From assembly GCA_963573385.1 (NCBI GenBank), contig CAUYLG010027055.1:1-64000 (forward strand): DNA of 64,000 nt. The letters run 5' to 3'. Below the pieces are notes generated by a model. The model was not told the origin of the DNA. It worked only from the letters and a program-made list of their open reading frames with translations, and made no database searches. The DNA comes from Cacajao melanocephalus (lineage: Eukaryota > Chordata > Mammalia > Primates > Pitheciidae). Positions 11,706-23,500 of this stretch are shown in pieces (position 1 is the first letter of the stretch; the number at the start of each line of letters is the position of its first letter). A program made the position numbers and the translations under genes.

Positions 11706-14449
11706 CTTAATATTACTCAATATACTGTATTTACTTAATAACCTTTCTGTGAATGTATTATCACATAAGATTGAAAGTTGATGAAGCTGCCCTCTAGCTG
11801 TTTAAAACCAACTAAAAGCGTATCTCTGAGGGGAAGCAAATAGAGAAAAAAAAACATTTTTGGCAGTTTAATATTCAGTCTCCTCAAAACCTAATATACC
11901 ATACTTAAAGCCTGATTACTATGCCTTGACAGTATTTTAATATTTTTCCCAGTCAGTCATAATGCCTGATCCAATCTTTCCTGTACTACCTCTGGCACAA
12001 GTACCTTGAATATCCTTCCCAAGTGATGCATCTCAATAATCGTAATAAGGGAATTTTATTCCTTGAATTTTAACCCTAGATCCCTGGGTTTCTGGGATAT
12101 CAAAGTTATTTGTTACACACATTGCATAAGTTTAGGCTTATATCGGTTTCCAGCAACAGATCAAGAACTTGGGAAGTAAAATAAAACTTTAATATTTATA
12201 AACATCCTGTTCTTGACTGATATGAACAACATCTATTCATGATTGAAACTATACCTCCAGTGGACATAAATGGACCATCAAATCCTATAACTGGGCATAT
12301 ATCTCCAAGGATATATTTGGCATGTAAGGCAAAAATAGCTCCTGGTGGTGGTAGGTGTATTTAAATCTCAGTGTTTCCAACTGAAAGGAGCCTATTATTC
12401 TGATAGAATGTGGCCAGGTCCCAGAATCTCAAAAGACCATACACCACCCCTAAGAGAAAGCAGAATCATGTATAATTGGATATCACTTTCAGCATTTTAT
12501 TCACAATTAATATACATTCTTTGAAGTGTAAACTGTCAGGGCAGCTTCCTCCCTGGATGGCATGAAATTCAATACCAAGAAGCCTAATACCAATTTCCAC
12601 TTAGGAAATTATTTGACCCAAAAATTTTGCTTAAAGATGATCCTGAACTCAAGTAAGAACTAAAAATGTGTAGATAAAGCAGTCTATTCCAAATAACCAA
12701 GATAAGAAGGAAATACAAAAGGTTGTTTTGAAAACTCAAGGAATTGGAGGAACAGGTAAGTAAAAATGGCAAAGGAGAAAGAAGATCACTCTAAAAAGAG
12801 TGGCAGGAGGAAAGAAGCTGATCAGAATGGAACAAGAGTTGATTGCAGAATAGAGCTATTCTGAATGAAAGGTTGCAAATAGGTTCTTTCTTATCATTAC
12901 AGAATTGTGATTGAGAGATTATTTACTATTTTTTTAGTTACAATAGATTTACCATTTGGGGATTATCAATTTCATATACACATGCTTCCTGTCCATCAGA
13001 TCTAAATTAAATTAATTATTCTGTTTATATATAGCATATATATCTGAACAACCAGGCTTTAAAAAATAACCAAAGCATACTCTATATTTTTGTTATGTTA
13101 AACTGCGTGTTTTCTATATAAAGAGAAAATTTCCTTTTCAAATTTGAATAAAAACACACTTGTACTTAATTTCAACTAATTATATTGAAATGGCTAACAT
13201 ATTTTATTTTTAAAAAGTATTTTCCTTTGGACCAAAGAATTTTTATTTGCTATTAGCTTGATGTATTTTCATTCTCTTACAGTTTATAACTATAGATTCA
13301 TTTCCTCTACCAAAGGCAAAACAAACATTGCTAATCAAGTTGTCCCAATAATGTTTTCTATGTCATTCAAATTTTATTTAGATTGTATATTTAGCTAGTT
13401 AGATGGCTTAATGCTGATTAATGTATTTTTTCAAAATAATTGCAGAAGGATAGTGAAAGTAGTTTCTTAATGTATTACTACTTTTTTCCCACACAGAGCA
13501 AAGATGTAAAGAAAGATGTGCTTAGTGTCAAAATTTGGATCTATGGTTTTCCTATTAAAGTAGTATTAGTCATGTCAGAATTGGTTTTATTCCCATGATA
13601 TTAACCACCTACAAATTATCCATATTTTCAGATATGGATATGGATCTACATTATCCATATGTTTTACAGTTTTATAAACAGGAAATTATACATATAGACA
13701 AATACTGTTTCTCTTTTATTAATGTATTGCTTTTTCTTTGGGACCTTAAAATTCTGTGTAGCTTACATAGTGTTTTCATAAACATTCCATGGGTGTGTGT
13801 GTGTGTGTGTGTATGTGTGTAAAATAAGATAATTAATGAAATAATACATATTTGCGACTAATTCCTTTAAAGTCTTTAATTGGTGATATGCCAGAAATGC
13901 AATTTCATTTGAAGTTGCATTAGCTGAGGGATACCTTTATGGCGCCTAAATTTTTGGCCCAATCCATCACTACATTGAAGTTTCAATGTTAGATATTTGA
14001 AATGTTCTGATCTTTTCAAATGATTTGACTAGAAAGCAGACAATGTAGGTTAAAATTTTAATATAAATTGAAGGTTCTAATGTAAGAAATAAAATATGTT
14101 ACGCACTTAACTCCTCTGGGCCTGATATGTAGTAGATGATAATTAAATGTTTGCTAAATGAATGCATTGACAACACATTTTCTCTCTTATTCCTAAAAGC
14201 ATTCCTTTGGATAAGTACTACTACCATCAGAGCTCAGGTCATAAAATTGCATTCAGGAATAAATCTTCAGAATATTAAACTTGTCAAAATATACTGTGTA
14301 ATGCTGTCAAAGTTGATTCTCAACAAAACGCTGTGCCATTCCTTCTTTAACATCATGTTTCTTATGGCATATTACACCCAGAACTAGGCAGTCATATCAA
14401 ATTAGACGTTTAACATCTTTTTTTGGAATTTGCACATTGTTTTATTTAT
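11706..14449. other. Unassigned sequence with small relics
   Basis: I see no gene. A (GT)n microsatellite is listed separately. Positions about 14108-14168 ('ttaactcctctgggcctg...gataattaaatgtttgctaaatgaatg') look like a MIR with an internal deletion. The block 12240-12870 is slightly GC-richer and not AT-driven, but I cannot assign it to a family. Confidence 0.45.
13791..13822. repeat. (GT)n microsatellite
   Basis: About 14 GT units with one TATG interruption. Confidence 0.92.
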
Positions 14450-14868
14450 GCATTTTTTTTCTTTTTATTTTCAACTCTTATTTTAAGTTCAGGGGTACAT
14501 GTACAGGATGTGCAAGTTTGTTACAAAGGTAAATGTGTGCCATAGTGGTTTGCTACACAGATCATCCCTTCACCTATGTAAGGTATTAAGCCCAGCATCT
14601 GTTAGCTATTCTTTCTGAAGTTCTCCCTTCTCCCAACCACCACCATCTGACAGGCCCCAGTATGTGTTGATCCCCAAACCCCAAGTGTCCATGTATTCTC
14701 ATAATTCAGCTCACACTTTATAAATGAGAACACATGGTATTTGGTTTTCTGTTCCTGCATGAGTTTGCTGAGGATAATGGCTTCCAGCTCCATCCATGTC
14801 CCTGTAAAGGACATGATCTTATTCCTTTTTATGGCTGCATATAAGTCCATGTTGTGTGTGTACAATAT
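14450..14868 (-). mobile_element. L1 3' end, antisense, first of two in tandem
   Basis: It starts with a T-rich tail, then reversed L1 3' untranslated region ('aagttcaggggtacatgtacagg') and the end of ORF2, stopping at the segment equivalent to 'ggtgtatatgtaccatatt' near 14868. A second L1 3' end begins immediately afterwards. Confidence 0.9.
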
Positions 14869-15648
14869 TTGTTTTCTTTTTTCTTAGTTTTTATTCTAAG
14901 TTCCGGGGTACATGTGCAGGATGTGCAGGTTTGTTACATAAGTAAATGTGTGCCATGATGGTTTGCTGCACATATCAACCCGTCACCGAGTTATTAAGCC
15001 CAGCATCTGTTAGCTATTTTTCCTAATGCTTACCCTCTAACTGCCTGATAGGCCCCAGTGTGTGTTGTTCCCCTACCTGTGTTTATATGTTCTCATTGTT
15101 CAGCTCCTACTTATAAGTGAGAATGTTCCAGTATTAGTTTGCTGAGGATAATGGCTTCCAGCTCCATCAATGTCCCTGGAAAAGATGTGATCTGGTTACT
15201 TTTAATGGCTGCATAGAATTCCATGGTTATATGTACCACATTGTCTTTATCCAGTCTATCATTGATGGGCATTTGGGTTGATTCCATGTCTTTGCTATTG
15301 TGAATAGTGCTGCAATGAACATACGCATGTATGTGTCTTTATAATAGAATGATTTATATTACTTTGGGTATATACCCAGTAATGGGATTGCTGATTCCAA
15401 TGGCATTTCTGCCCCCAAGTCTTTAAGGAATTGCCACACTGTCTTCCATAATGGCTGAACTAATTTACACTCCCACCAACAATATAGAAGTTTTCCTTTT
15501 TCTCCACAACCTCACCAGCATCTGTTGTATATTTGACTTTTTAAAAACAGCTGTTCTGGTTGGTGTGGGATGGTATCTCATTGTGGTTTTGATTTGCATT
15601 TCTCTAATGATTAGTGATGTAGAGCCTTTATTCATATGTTTTTCAGCC
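14869..15648 (-). mobile_element. L1 3' end, antisense, second of two in tandem
   Basis: A new T-rich tail and 3' untranslated region ('aagttccggggtacatgtgcagg') are followed by ORF2 sequence back to the 'catttctctaatgattagtg' segment, ending near 15648. It therefore repeats the part of L1 already seen in the neighbouring copy. The minus frame at 15465-15659 is part of decayed ORF2. Confidence 0.92.
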
Positions 15649-16439
15649 TCATATGACATCTAATTGGAGACAGGACAAAGTAAATATACACTGCACAAAA
15701 GATTCCTATACCAAACTGCCATCTCAGGTTAGTTATATGCCTCTACATCCAAATCCTGTGGGAACACACCTTTTCAGGCCATAATTATGATATTCATGGT
15801 GGTTACCTTTCTAAGAGACATATAATAGTTGAAAAATAATTCTCAAAATAAACATTCAAATTTGCTTTTTCAAGAGAATATGCTGATATGATTAATATTT
15901 ATCTATAAAGACAGAAGTTTTAATAATAATACATCGGGAGTTAGGAGAAGCTCTGAATATATTTCGTTATTTAAGTAGCATTTACTGACTACCTACTATG
16001 GGTCAGCATTTTAAAACTTGTCTCCTTTTTAGAAGAAGTTTGAATTTGCTGTGTTTTTCTGACATCAAATATTAGAATTATCTGTGCAGATATATCTCCT
16101 ATGTTAAAAATCCCTCCTCAGCTCTTATTTTCTTATGAAGACTCACAGTGTCACATAGTCTTGGTTTCTTATACCTACAGGAAAATCACAATTAAGTATT
16201 TCAATTTAACCCCAATTGAACTATGACAGGGTCACAGTTCAACTCATTATTCAGATAACCACCAACTTTCACTATTGTGGTTATCACAATAAAATTTCTA
16301 ACTAAGCAATAATGACTCATGCAATCATTAATTTGAAAATTGTTAATTGTAGTCCACATCACAGCTGTCCAGCTGGATGAGATTAGACTTTTTCTACTTT
16401 TGCCCCAGGATGCCAGTTGTTGAATTGTATAATTTCTTT
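15649..16439. other. Unassigned sequence
   Basis: No gene found. Positions about 15975-16015 ('gcatttactgactacctactatggg') may be a scrap of an antisense MIR or L2. A 126-codon minus-strand frame at 16201-16581 runs into the L2 relic and is probably chance. Confidence 0.45.
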
Positions 16440-16565
16440 TAATCAATATTTGTTGAGTAACTGCCAAGTAATTTACTAGACTTCTTTGGATATCCATAAA
16501 TATATTATCATGGATTGTGATATCATGGAGTTTACAGTCTTGAAGGGAAGAGAAACATCTAACAG
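16440..16565 (-). mobile_element. L2 LINE 3' scrap, antisense
   Basis: 'aatcaatatttgttgagtaac' followed later by 'catggagtttacagtcttg' matches the order of reversed L2 3' end landmarks. Diverged. Confidence 0.6.
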
Positions 16566-16689
16566 TTGATTTTACTGCCATCTATTAATTGTTTAAAAAG
16601 ATGCAGAGGATTTATATGTATGTATATATACACAGGATCTCCTAAACCACAATGGTATTGATTGAATACTAGAATAGAAGTAGTGCTTT

Positions 16690-16695
16690 ACAGTA

Positions 16696-16756
<61 letters not shown>

Positions 16757-17030
16757 AGTGTATATATACTACTGTAATATAAAAATACTGTGAATATATA
16801 TATATACACATTTTTTAAAGCCAGAATGACATATACAGGATAAATATAAAAATACTGTGAATATATATATATACTACTGTATATATATAAATATATAAAT
16901 ATAAAAATACTATGTATAGATACTACTGTATATATATACTACTGTGTGTATATATATTCATAGTATTTTTATATTTATCCTGTATATGTCATTATATATC
17001 CTGTATATGTCATTCTGGCTTTAAAAGATG
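16690..17030. repeat. AT-rich microsatellite and inverted-repeat complex
   Basis: A long (TA)n tract near 16695-16738 passes through (CA)n into a block in which the unit 'actgtgaatatatatatata' and its relatives recur in both orientations. A 30-base direct repeat is identical at 16777-16806 and 16844-16873. A large inverted repeat (16813-17026) is described separately. Confidence 0.92.
16813..17026. repeat. Near-perfect AT-rich inverted repeat, 214 bp end to end
   Basis: The left arm at 16813-16860 is the reverse complement of 16958-17026 with one mismatch over 48 bases, once a 21-base tandem duplication in the right arm (16993-17013, a copy of 16972-16992) is set aside. The AT-repeat sequence inside both arms (16861-16889 and 16931-16957) is also largely complementary and leaves a spacer of about 40 bases. 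The outermost arm sequence (ccagaatgac / gtcattctgg) is not simple repeat, so this is a real inverted duplication and not only low complexity. Confidence 0.9.
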
Positions 17031-17917
17031 TATTTCTTCAGATAAGTATTTTAGGTATATAAATGGTAAGTATGTGATTATATAACTAAATCATGAACAG
17101 TCAGACTAGAAAGATGTTGGTGGATTTTTTACTCTGCATCATTTTAATTTGGATCTTATGTCAGCATATGTTTTTGTTTGTTTTCTGCACTTTTTTTCCT
17201 AATCAGCACATCAAATTGTTTAAGTGTGCTTGATTTCTCAAACACCTTTCAATGATAGAAAAATATCATATCATAATGATCCATACTGTTATACATTGTG
17301 CTTTGATACTATAACCTAACAAAATATCATGGAGAATTTAATTTATTTGTATTACATATATATGTGCGTGTGTGTGTGTGTGTGTTTTATATTTATATAT
17401 ATATACACATACAATTATCATCACACTTTGTAAATATATCATATATTCATTGTTAATAAATGTTTGTGTTGATAATGTTTAATTTTAAATGAATATATCT
17501 TTATTATAGATTATTATACATTATATGTTGTATATTATATGCTGCATATTATGTTGTCTTTTAATGATGGATATGTGAGAAATTCATAGGCACTGTAATG
17601 CTGTCACTAAAGTTATTTCCATAACTTAGATAAGGAAAAGTGAAGACAACATCCAAATGATATCTAGGCCTTGCTTTTAAAAGAAGGTAACACAATTTAA
17701 CTTTCCACACAATTCAGTTGTTACCTTCCTGACGTGTCTATGGTATAAGTTAGAATAAATTCAACTACTCTTCTAAGCTGTTGGAAGCCATTAAATGTAA
17801 TTGATGAGTGATTGACTGAGTAGGTATCTCTAAAAGCAATTCACACATTCAAACAGATATTTAAAAATACCTTGGGGCACAAAATTATGTTCTTAATATT
17901 TCAAACATTCTCTTTAG
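17031..17917. other. Unassigned AT-rich sequence
   Basis: It holds a (GT)n microsatellite at about 17363-17386 followed by a TA-rich run to 17404. Nothing else is recognisable. Confidence 0.5.
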
Positions 17918-18065
17918 GGTCAGGCATGATGACTTTATGCCTGTAATGCTAACATTTTGGGAGGCCAAGCTGGGATAATCACTGCACCTATGAGTTCAAG
18001 ACTAGCCTGAGCAACATAGCAAGACCATGTCTCTACAAAAAAAAAAATATATATATATATATATA
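17918..18065 (+). mobile_element. FLAM-like Alu monomer, sense, with an A/TA-rich tail
   Basis: One Alu left arm ('ggtcaggcatgatgactttatgcctgtaatgct ... gaccatgtctctac') ends in an A11 run that continues as (TA)n to about 18065. The microsatellite probably grew from the poly-A tail. No second arm is present. Confidence 0.85.
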
Positions 18066-18227
18066 AAAGTCTTATTTGAGGCAAATAATAGAATTGAAAC
18101 AACAATAATAATAATGCAGCTTTGATCCCTAAGTGCAAGTTTTTGAACAATATTTCTGAATTAATGCAAAAATTTATATTTTATCTGCTCTAATCCTTTG
18201 GTCTTTATAGGCTTACCATATCAGAAT

Positions 18228-18470
18228 AAATAGCTATATGTATATATTTCTATTATCTATATATCATTCATGTATCTTTCTACAGCTATCTACCTATATC
18301 TGCCTATATATAACCTCTCTCCATATATGTGTGTGTATATTCATGTATATTTACACACATATTCATGTGTGTGTGTATATTCATGTATATTCACACACAT
18401 ATATTCATAGCATGTACATCTGTACTGGAAGAGAAATATATTAAACATAAATACACACAGATACATACAC
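18228..18470. repeat. TATA/CATA/GT-rich block with a 40-bp tandem unit
   Basis: Simple-repeat-like sequence of TCTA, TGTA and CATA units. Within it, at about 18325-18408, a unit containing 'gtgtgtgtatattcatgtat' occurs twice with a 40-base period, and each copy is roughly its own reverse complement (GT-rich left half, CA-rich right half). A GA-rich run follows at 18485-18520. Confidence 0.85.
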
Positions 18471-18539
18471 ACATAATAAAAAAAGAGTGAGGAAGAGGGA
18501 GAGAGACAGAGAGGTTATGGATATCAATTTGAGAAAAAA

Positions 18540-19225
18540 ATGTAAATATAACAAAGTAAAATGTGCTCAGATAAAACAGTGTCATCTAAACCATTGGCTA
18601 TAAGGGCCTATGAAGCCATCCTTGCAACACATAATATGAACATTAACTATCATGAGAAAATGACTATGTCCACATATTTTCCCAGAATTTTAAAAATTTT
18701 ATTGCAATTTAAGTGAATATATTGTTTATTTGGTTGTGACTAAGGGCTTTTAAGTTTTGTTACCTTCTGTAAGTACCTACAGTTTATATCCTGCATCTGC
18801 TTTGTTTTTTCTCAAGATCTATACTTTGGTTTAGCTATGAACATTTTCTCTAATTTCCAATCTGTCTTGAACAGTTTCACAATTTTGAATTGTATTTAAG
18901 TATATAAAATGAGACAATACTATTAACATACTGAAATATTAGTTTCTAAAATATTTTTCAATGGGCAAAATTAGTGGATAACAACTAAATATATTATGTC
19001 TTAAGACTATGACAAATAGTAGTTTTGGACATTATTAAGATCAGTGTCTCATAAGAACTGTCTTATATAAACTGTCTTATATATGCTGCACTCAATAACC
19101 CATTGATAACCTGATTTCAATGTATTACAGATGTCATTGTGGAGGACATGTGTATTTTCTATTAAGGTAAAAGATTGAACTTGTGTAGTAACCATTATGA
19201 TATTAGGTCTATTAAGCCAAATTTG
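18540..19225. other. Unassigned AT-rich sequence
   Basis: I recognise no repeat family, gene or RNA. Confidence 0.5.
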
Positions 19226-19227
19226 TT

Positions 19228-19855
19228 TAAAAGAACATTATGAAAAACAGTGTGGAGGTTCTTCAAAAAACTAAAAGTAGAACTACCATATGATCTAGCA
19301 ATCTCATTACTGGGTATATATCCAAAGGAAATAAGATCAATATATAAAAGGGATAGCTGTACTATCGTGATTATTGCAGCATTATTCACAAAAGCCGAGA
19401 TGTAGAATCAATCTAGGTGTCCATCAGTGGATGATGAATGAATAAAGAAAATTTGGTATATACACAATTGAATACTATTCAGCCATAAAAATTAAGAAAG
19501 GATGTCATAGGTGAAAACATGGATAAAACTAGAGGTCATGAATAATCAGGGCACAAAAAACGTATATAATTTTATGTATATGTAAAATCACTTATAGGTG
19601 GATTTCACTTCCATGAGTCAAACTTAAGGAAGAGAGAGTGGAATGCTGATTACCAAAGGCCAGATTGGGATGTGAGAGGAGAAATGCAGGGATGTTGGTC
19701 AAAAGATACAAAGTTTCAGTTAGATAGGAGGAACGAGATGTTGGGGTCTCTTGCACCATAGTGCAGATAAGAAATATTTTTTAAATGAGGGAAATATAAA
19801 ATGCTTGATTTTAAAAATGAATAAATGTAATGCATAGCTACTTTTAAACACATAC
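19228..19855 (+). mobile_element. L1 (older L1PB/L1MA-like) 3' end, sense
   Basis: It begins at the ORF2 segment 'acagtgtggaggttcttc' and passes 'ctagcaatctcattactgggtatatatcc' and 'ttcagccataaaaattaag', then a G-rich 3' untranslated region to about 19855. It is 5' truncated and lacks a clean tail. Confidence 0.85.
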
Positions 19856-19924
19856 AATAATAGTCCTTAAACATGAAAAAGGATATTCAAGTTTACTTAT
19901 AATGTAACAAATAAAAAATTTAAA

Positions 19925-20350
19925 TTGTAGTGAAATACCATATCGCCTATCAGATTGGCAAAGAAATTAAAACAGAAATTTCTCTGTTGGCAAGCCCCAG
20001 GAAAACATTCACTGTTGTGCATTGTTAGTGGGAATGCAATGTGGTACAACCTTTATAAACAGACTTTCGAAATGTCTAACAAAACCACAATTTGATCTTG
20101 GACTCACAATCTTATTTCTAAAAACTGACTCTGAGGATACATTCTCAATAATCTAAAATGTCCATAGATAATGTTATTCATTAAGTTCAGTTTTCATTAT
20201 AAAATACTGAAAAATTGTTCATATGTGGGAGAGTTGGCTGAATAAACTCTGGTGCCTCCACCCAGTGGAATACTAGGCATTAACATACAAATATATAGAA
20301 GGAAGTTGTCTGTGAAGTGATTTCCATGATATATTTATTGCTTTTTGTTG
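19925..20350 (+). mobile_element. Old L1 (L1M-type) ORF2 3' region, sense
   Basis: Recognisable landmarks are 'tatcgcctatcagattggcaaag', 'gtgggaatgcaatgtggtac' and 'cccagtggaatactaggcatt', in the order expected for the ORF2 C-terminal region of an old L1. Heavily diverged. Confidence 0.8.
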
Positions 20351-20364
20351 TTCAGTGAAAAAAA

Positions 20365-20535
20365 TTCAAACTTCAAAGGAGTATTTTAAATATTTCCACC
20401 ACAAAACAAGTATGTGAGGTAATGGGTAGGTTAATTAGCTTGATTTAATTACTTCATAATGTATACATGTATCAAAATATTATCTCAAATATAATAAACA
20501 TATACAATTATTTGTCAATTACAAACAAACAATAC
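20365..20535 (+). mobile_element. L1 3' untranslated region fragment, sense
   Basis: The segment 'gtatgtgaggtaatgggtagg', then 'cacttcataatgtatacatgt'-like sequence and 'aaacatatacaattatttgtcaatt', is the 3' end of an L1MA/L1MB-like element. It may be the tail of the preceding old L1 or a separate piece. Confidence 0.7.
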
Positions 20536-23500
20536 CTATATTCTATTTAAAAAAATGCAATAGGGTAAAATAGCTTGAACAAATGCTGTAAAAATTGGGT
20601 CCACCTTCCTTTTTTTTGTAAGAAGATGTGTTATTTTGGAAACATTTGTTAATAAGTGTCTTCAAATCAAAGTGAAAACTATTATTGCCTCTACTTACCA
20701 TGACAAGTGTGAAGACAGATTTATCTGTCATCATTAAAAACTGATGGATATAATTGAATAGAAGAAAACTAATATGTCTACAAGAACAAAATTTATTGAG
20801 CCCAGTTGTATTTTTGAATTTGAGATCTCTCACATACGGGAATATTTCGTTGAAGGTTTATAGAAGAAAGAGGTAGATGGTTGATTCCAATGGGTAACTG
20901 TGTTAAATTGCACTATTGTTTCAAGTTATTCACCACTTTTCTCTTCTTGGCCTACAGCAACTCTTTATGCCCTTCTTTCTGGGATGGGAAAATTTGTGTC
21001 ATCACGTGCATCTTCAATTGTTTGTTTTTTTTTTTCTCTTTCTTGAGAATTAACATTTCTCAAAGAATGTTTGTTCTTTTAGTTTGGACTCAGTAATGAA
21101 AATAAGACATAAAAATTCACCTTAATTAGAAGAAAACAAAATTAAAAACCTCTATTGTAATTCACCAATATTTGGAGATTGTTACCATAGCATAGCTTAG
21201 TGAAAAATGATGAATAATTCAAAATAATTTATTAAGCTGTACTTTAAAATTATAAATTGTCCATAAAGCTAACTAACTTAAGAAATACGATTTTTTCCTG
21301 GTAATAAATGTGGAGAAACTAATGACAGAAGTCCATTATTTTAACTTAAAAACCACTTGCCCACTGATAACTGAATGTCTTTGTATTTTTAAATTTAAGA
21401 ATTTAATAGGCCTGTGAATTGAAATCAGAATAGCTACCTCAAAGAAAAAAGAAATATGTACAAACATAATTATACTAATCAGTCAATAACTATTAAAGTT
21501 TTATGCATGTGTATAATTTGAAAAAGCACATCACCTTTTAGGAAATTCTTCCATATCTATCACTAAGTAGGAAAATAAAAAAAGTTGCATAACCACTTAA
21601 AGGTAGATATGCCAGTGGTTTCCAACATTGAATTTCTTTTGAATTTGGAAGAATGGTATTGTGGCCCTAATGAAATTTGATTTTACTAAATAAAGTAATG
21701 TAACTTTTTTGATAACAGTAGTGTAACAGTATCACATCCATGAATGGACAGGAATGTGATTACATTGAATGTATGCCTTCCTGAGAACAAGCTGGAAGAA
21801 TAGGAGGTATGTGTGGTGGTGGTAGAGGGGGCCAAGGGGTGTCATTATTCAGAGACAAGTTTTTGTGGGTCTCATGTTTTTGCATATGTTATGATAGCTT
21901 TTGTAACAGTCTGTCTTTTCAAGGATATTTGTATAGTGAACAGACTTGGAAGACAGAGATTGTGTCTCTCTTCTGAGCAAAGGTAGATCTATTATTTGTC
22001 CAAGGTAATAAAGGTAATGTTCCCTAATGGGGCAAATGATGAGAAAGTTCTCTGGCATTTTTCTTGTAAATTTGCAGGTTTCTTAACCTCAGGGTTCTTC
22101 CACTGTCACATAAACCCACTAATTGTGTAGCAGTTTGCAGTGTGTTCATGTTCTTTTTTCGCGTCCCAAAATGCATCTTGTAAATTTTTTTATTTTAAAA
22201 ACTTCAAATAAGAAATTTATACTTGGTCTGCCATGATTTCTACTTGTTAGATCATTTCATTCAAGGCATGAAATGTCCTTATTTGGGTTAGTTTAAATTA
22301 AATTTGCTACAGTCCATATGCAAAGATTTTGTCAATTAATTCATTCATCTTGTCCACATTTTTAAAGTCAGTTGTGAGCATTGATTAGGAATGAGAGATA
22401 AGGTAAGTGAATCCTTACTCTTAATACAACTAGTATTCTGTAAAAAAGTTAGACAAAGTAAGCAATCAATATACTGCCATTTACGATATATTTTAAAAAC
22501 AAAATGAGACATATTGAGCATTTTATATATACTAAAACTGATTTTGAATTTTATATTTATTATTGTAAATAATATACCAGGCAACTATTTATTGGGAGGG
22601 TTATTAATATCTTCATTTATTCACAAGAAATATGGTGCTCATGGAAGTTATATAACCTCTCTCTGACTATACAATTTTCATTTGCTTTCTACTAATTTTT
22701 TCTTCTTCATCAGAGATTTAAAATATATGAAGTAATTAGCAAGATTTTGGTAGATAAAAATAATATACCACAGATGTAGTTAATGGTATTTAAAAGGCTA
22801 ATATTTAGGGGGAAAATAAAAATATAGATAAAATACAAAGAGTAAGTTTTTAAAAAAATAATAATGAAAACCACTTAATTTTATCCCTTTGGTCAGAGAA
22901 CAATGTCCACCTGAAACCAGTTCTGTGCTGAGCTCTAAAAGATTAATAAATGTTGCAAGCCAGACAAAGATCAGAGAGGGGAGAGAAAATAGGAGGTTCA
23001 AGAACACAGACAGTTAGAAAACAATCATAATATAAAGGGAACAGACACTTAGAAGTTGATCAGAAATACAGTGTAATTAAGAGCATTGCAGGAGTAAGTA
23101 AGATTCGAGAAATGGTTGGGGTCATTATTGCAGCTATGTGACTCTTAAAATATGTTGAGTGTTATACCAGAAAAATAAAAAAATAGTTATTGAAGTACAG
23201 AGGGAAAAGAAAGGATTAATATTTCTAGGAGTTATTAGAAAATAAACAATGAATTGGACTTTACAGAAAAAAGAATTTAAATCTGTTTGATCCCTGCAAA
23301 TTCCTCTCAAACTCTGAGGACTGGGAATGAGAGAAACTCCATTTTTCTTAGGTCTTCCTGCTAGCGGAGAAATGAGACTGAAAGAAAAAAATGGGAAAAA
23401 AATGCTGTTAAAAATTTAGTAATACTGTATATATTTTACATGATTTTCATTTTTATTTCATTTATTGATTGAAAAATATATTTAAAAGGAGAGGGTTTCT

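Noticed and set aside
13595..13822. 75-codon frame ending in a valine-cysteine repeat
   Set aside because: The repeat is the translation of the (GT)n microsatellite. The rest is AT-driven.
16201..16581. 126-codon minus-strand frame
   Set aside because: Part of it is an L2 relic, and I see no domain, start context or coding-type composition.
16690..17030. CRISPR-like or viral-terminal-repeat reading of the recurring units
   Set aside because: The units are AT microsatellite and inverted duplications with no regular repeat-spacer layout, and the genome context is vertebrate.
18228..18470. CRISPR-like array of 40-base units
   Set aside because: Only two copies, built of simple-repeat sequence and with no unique spacers.
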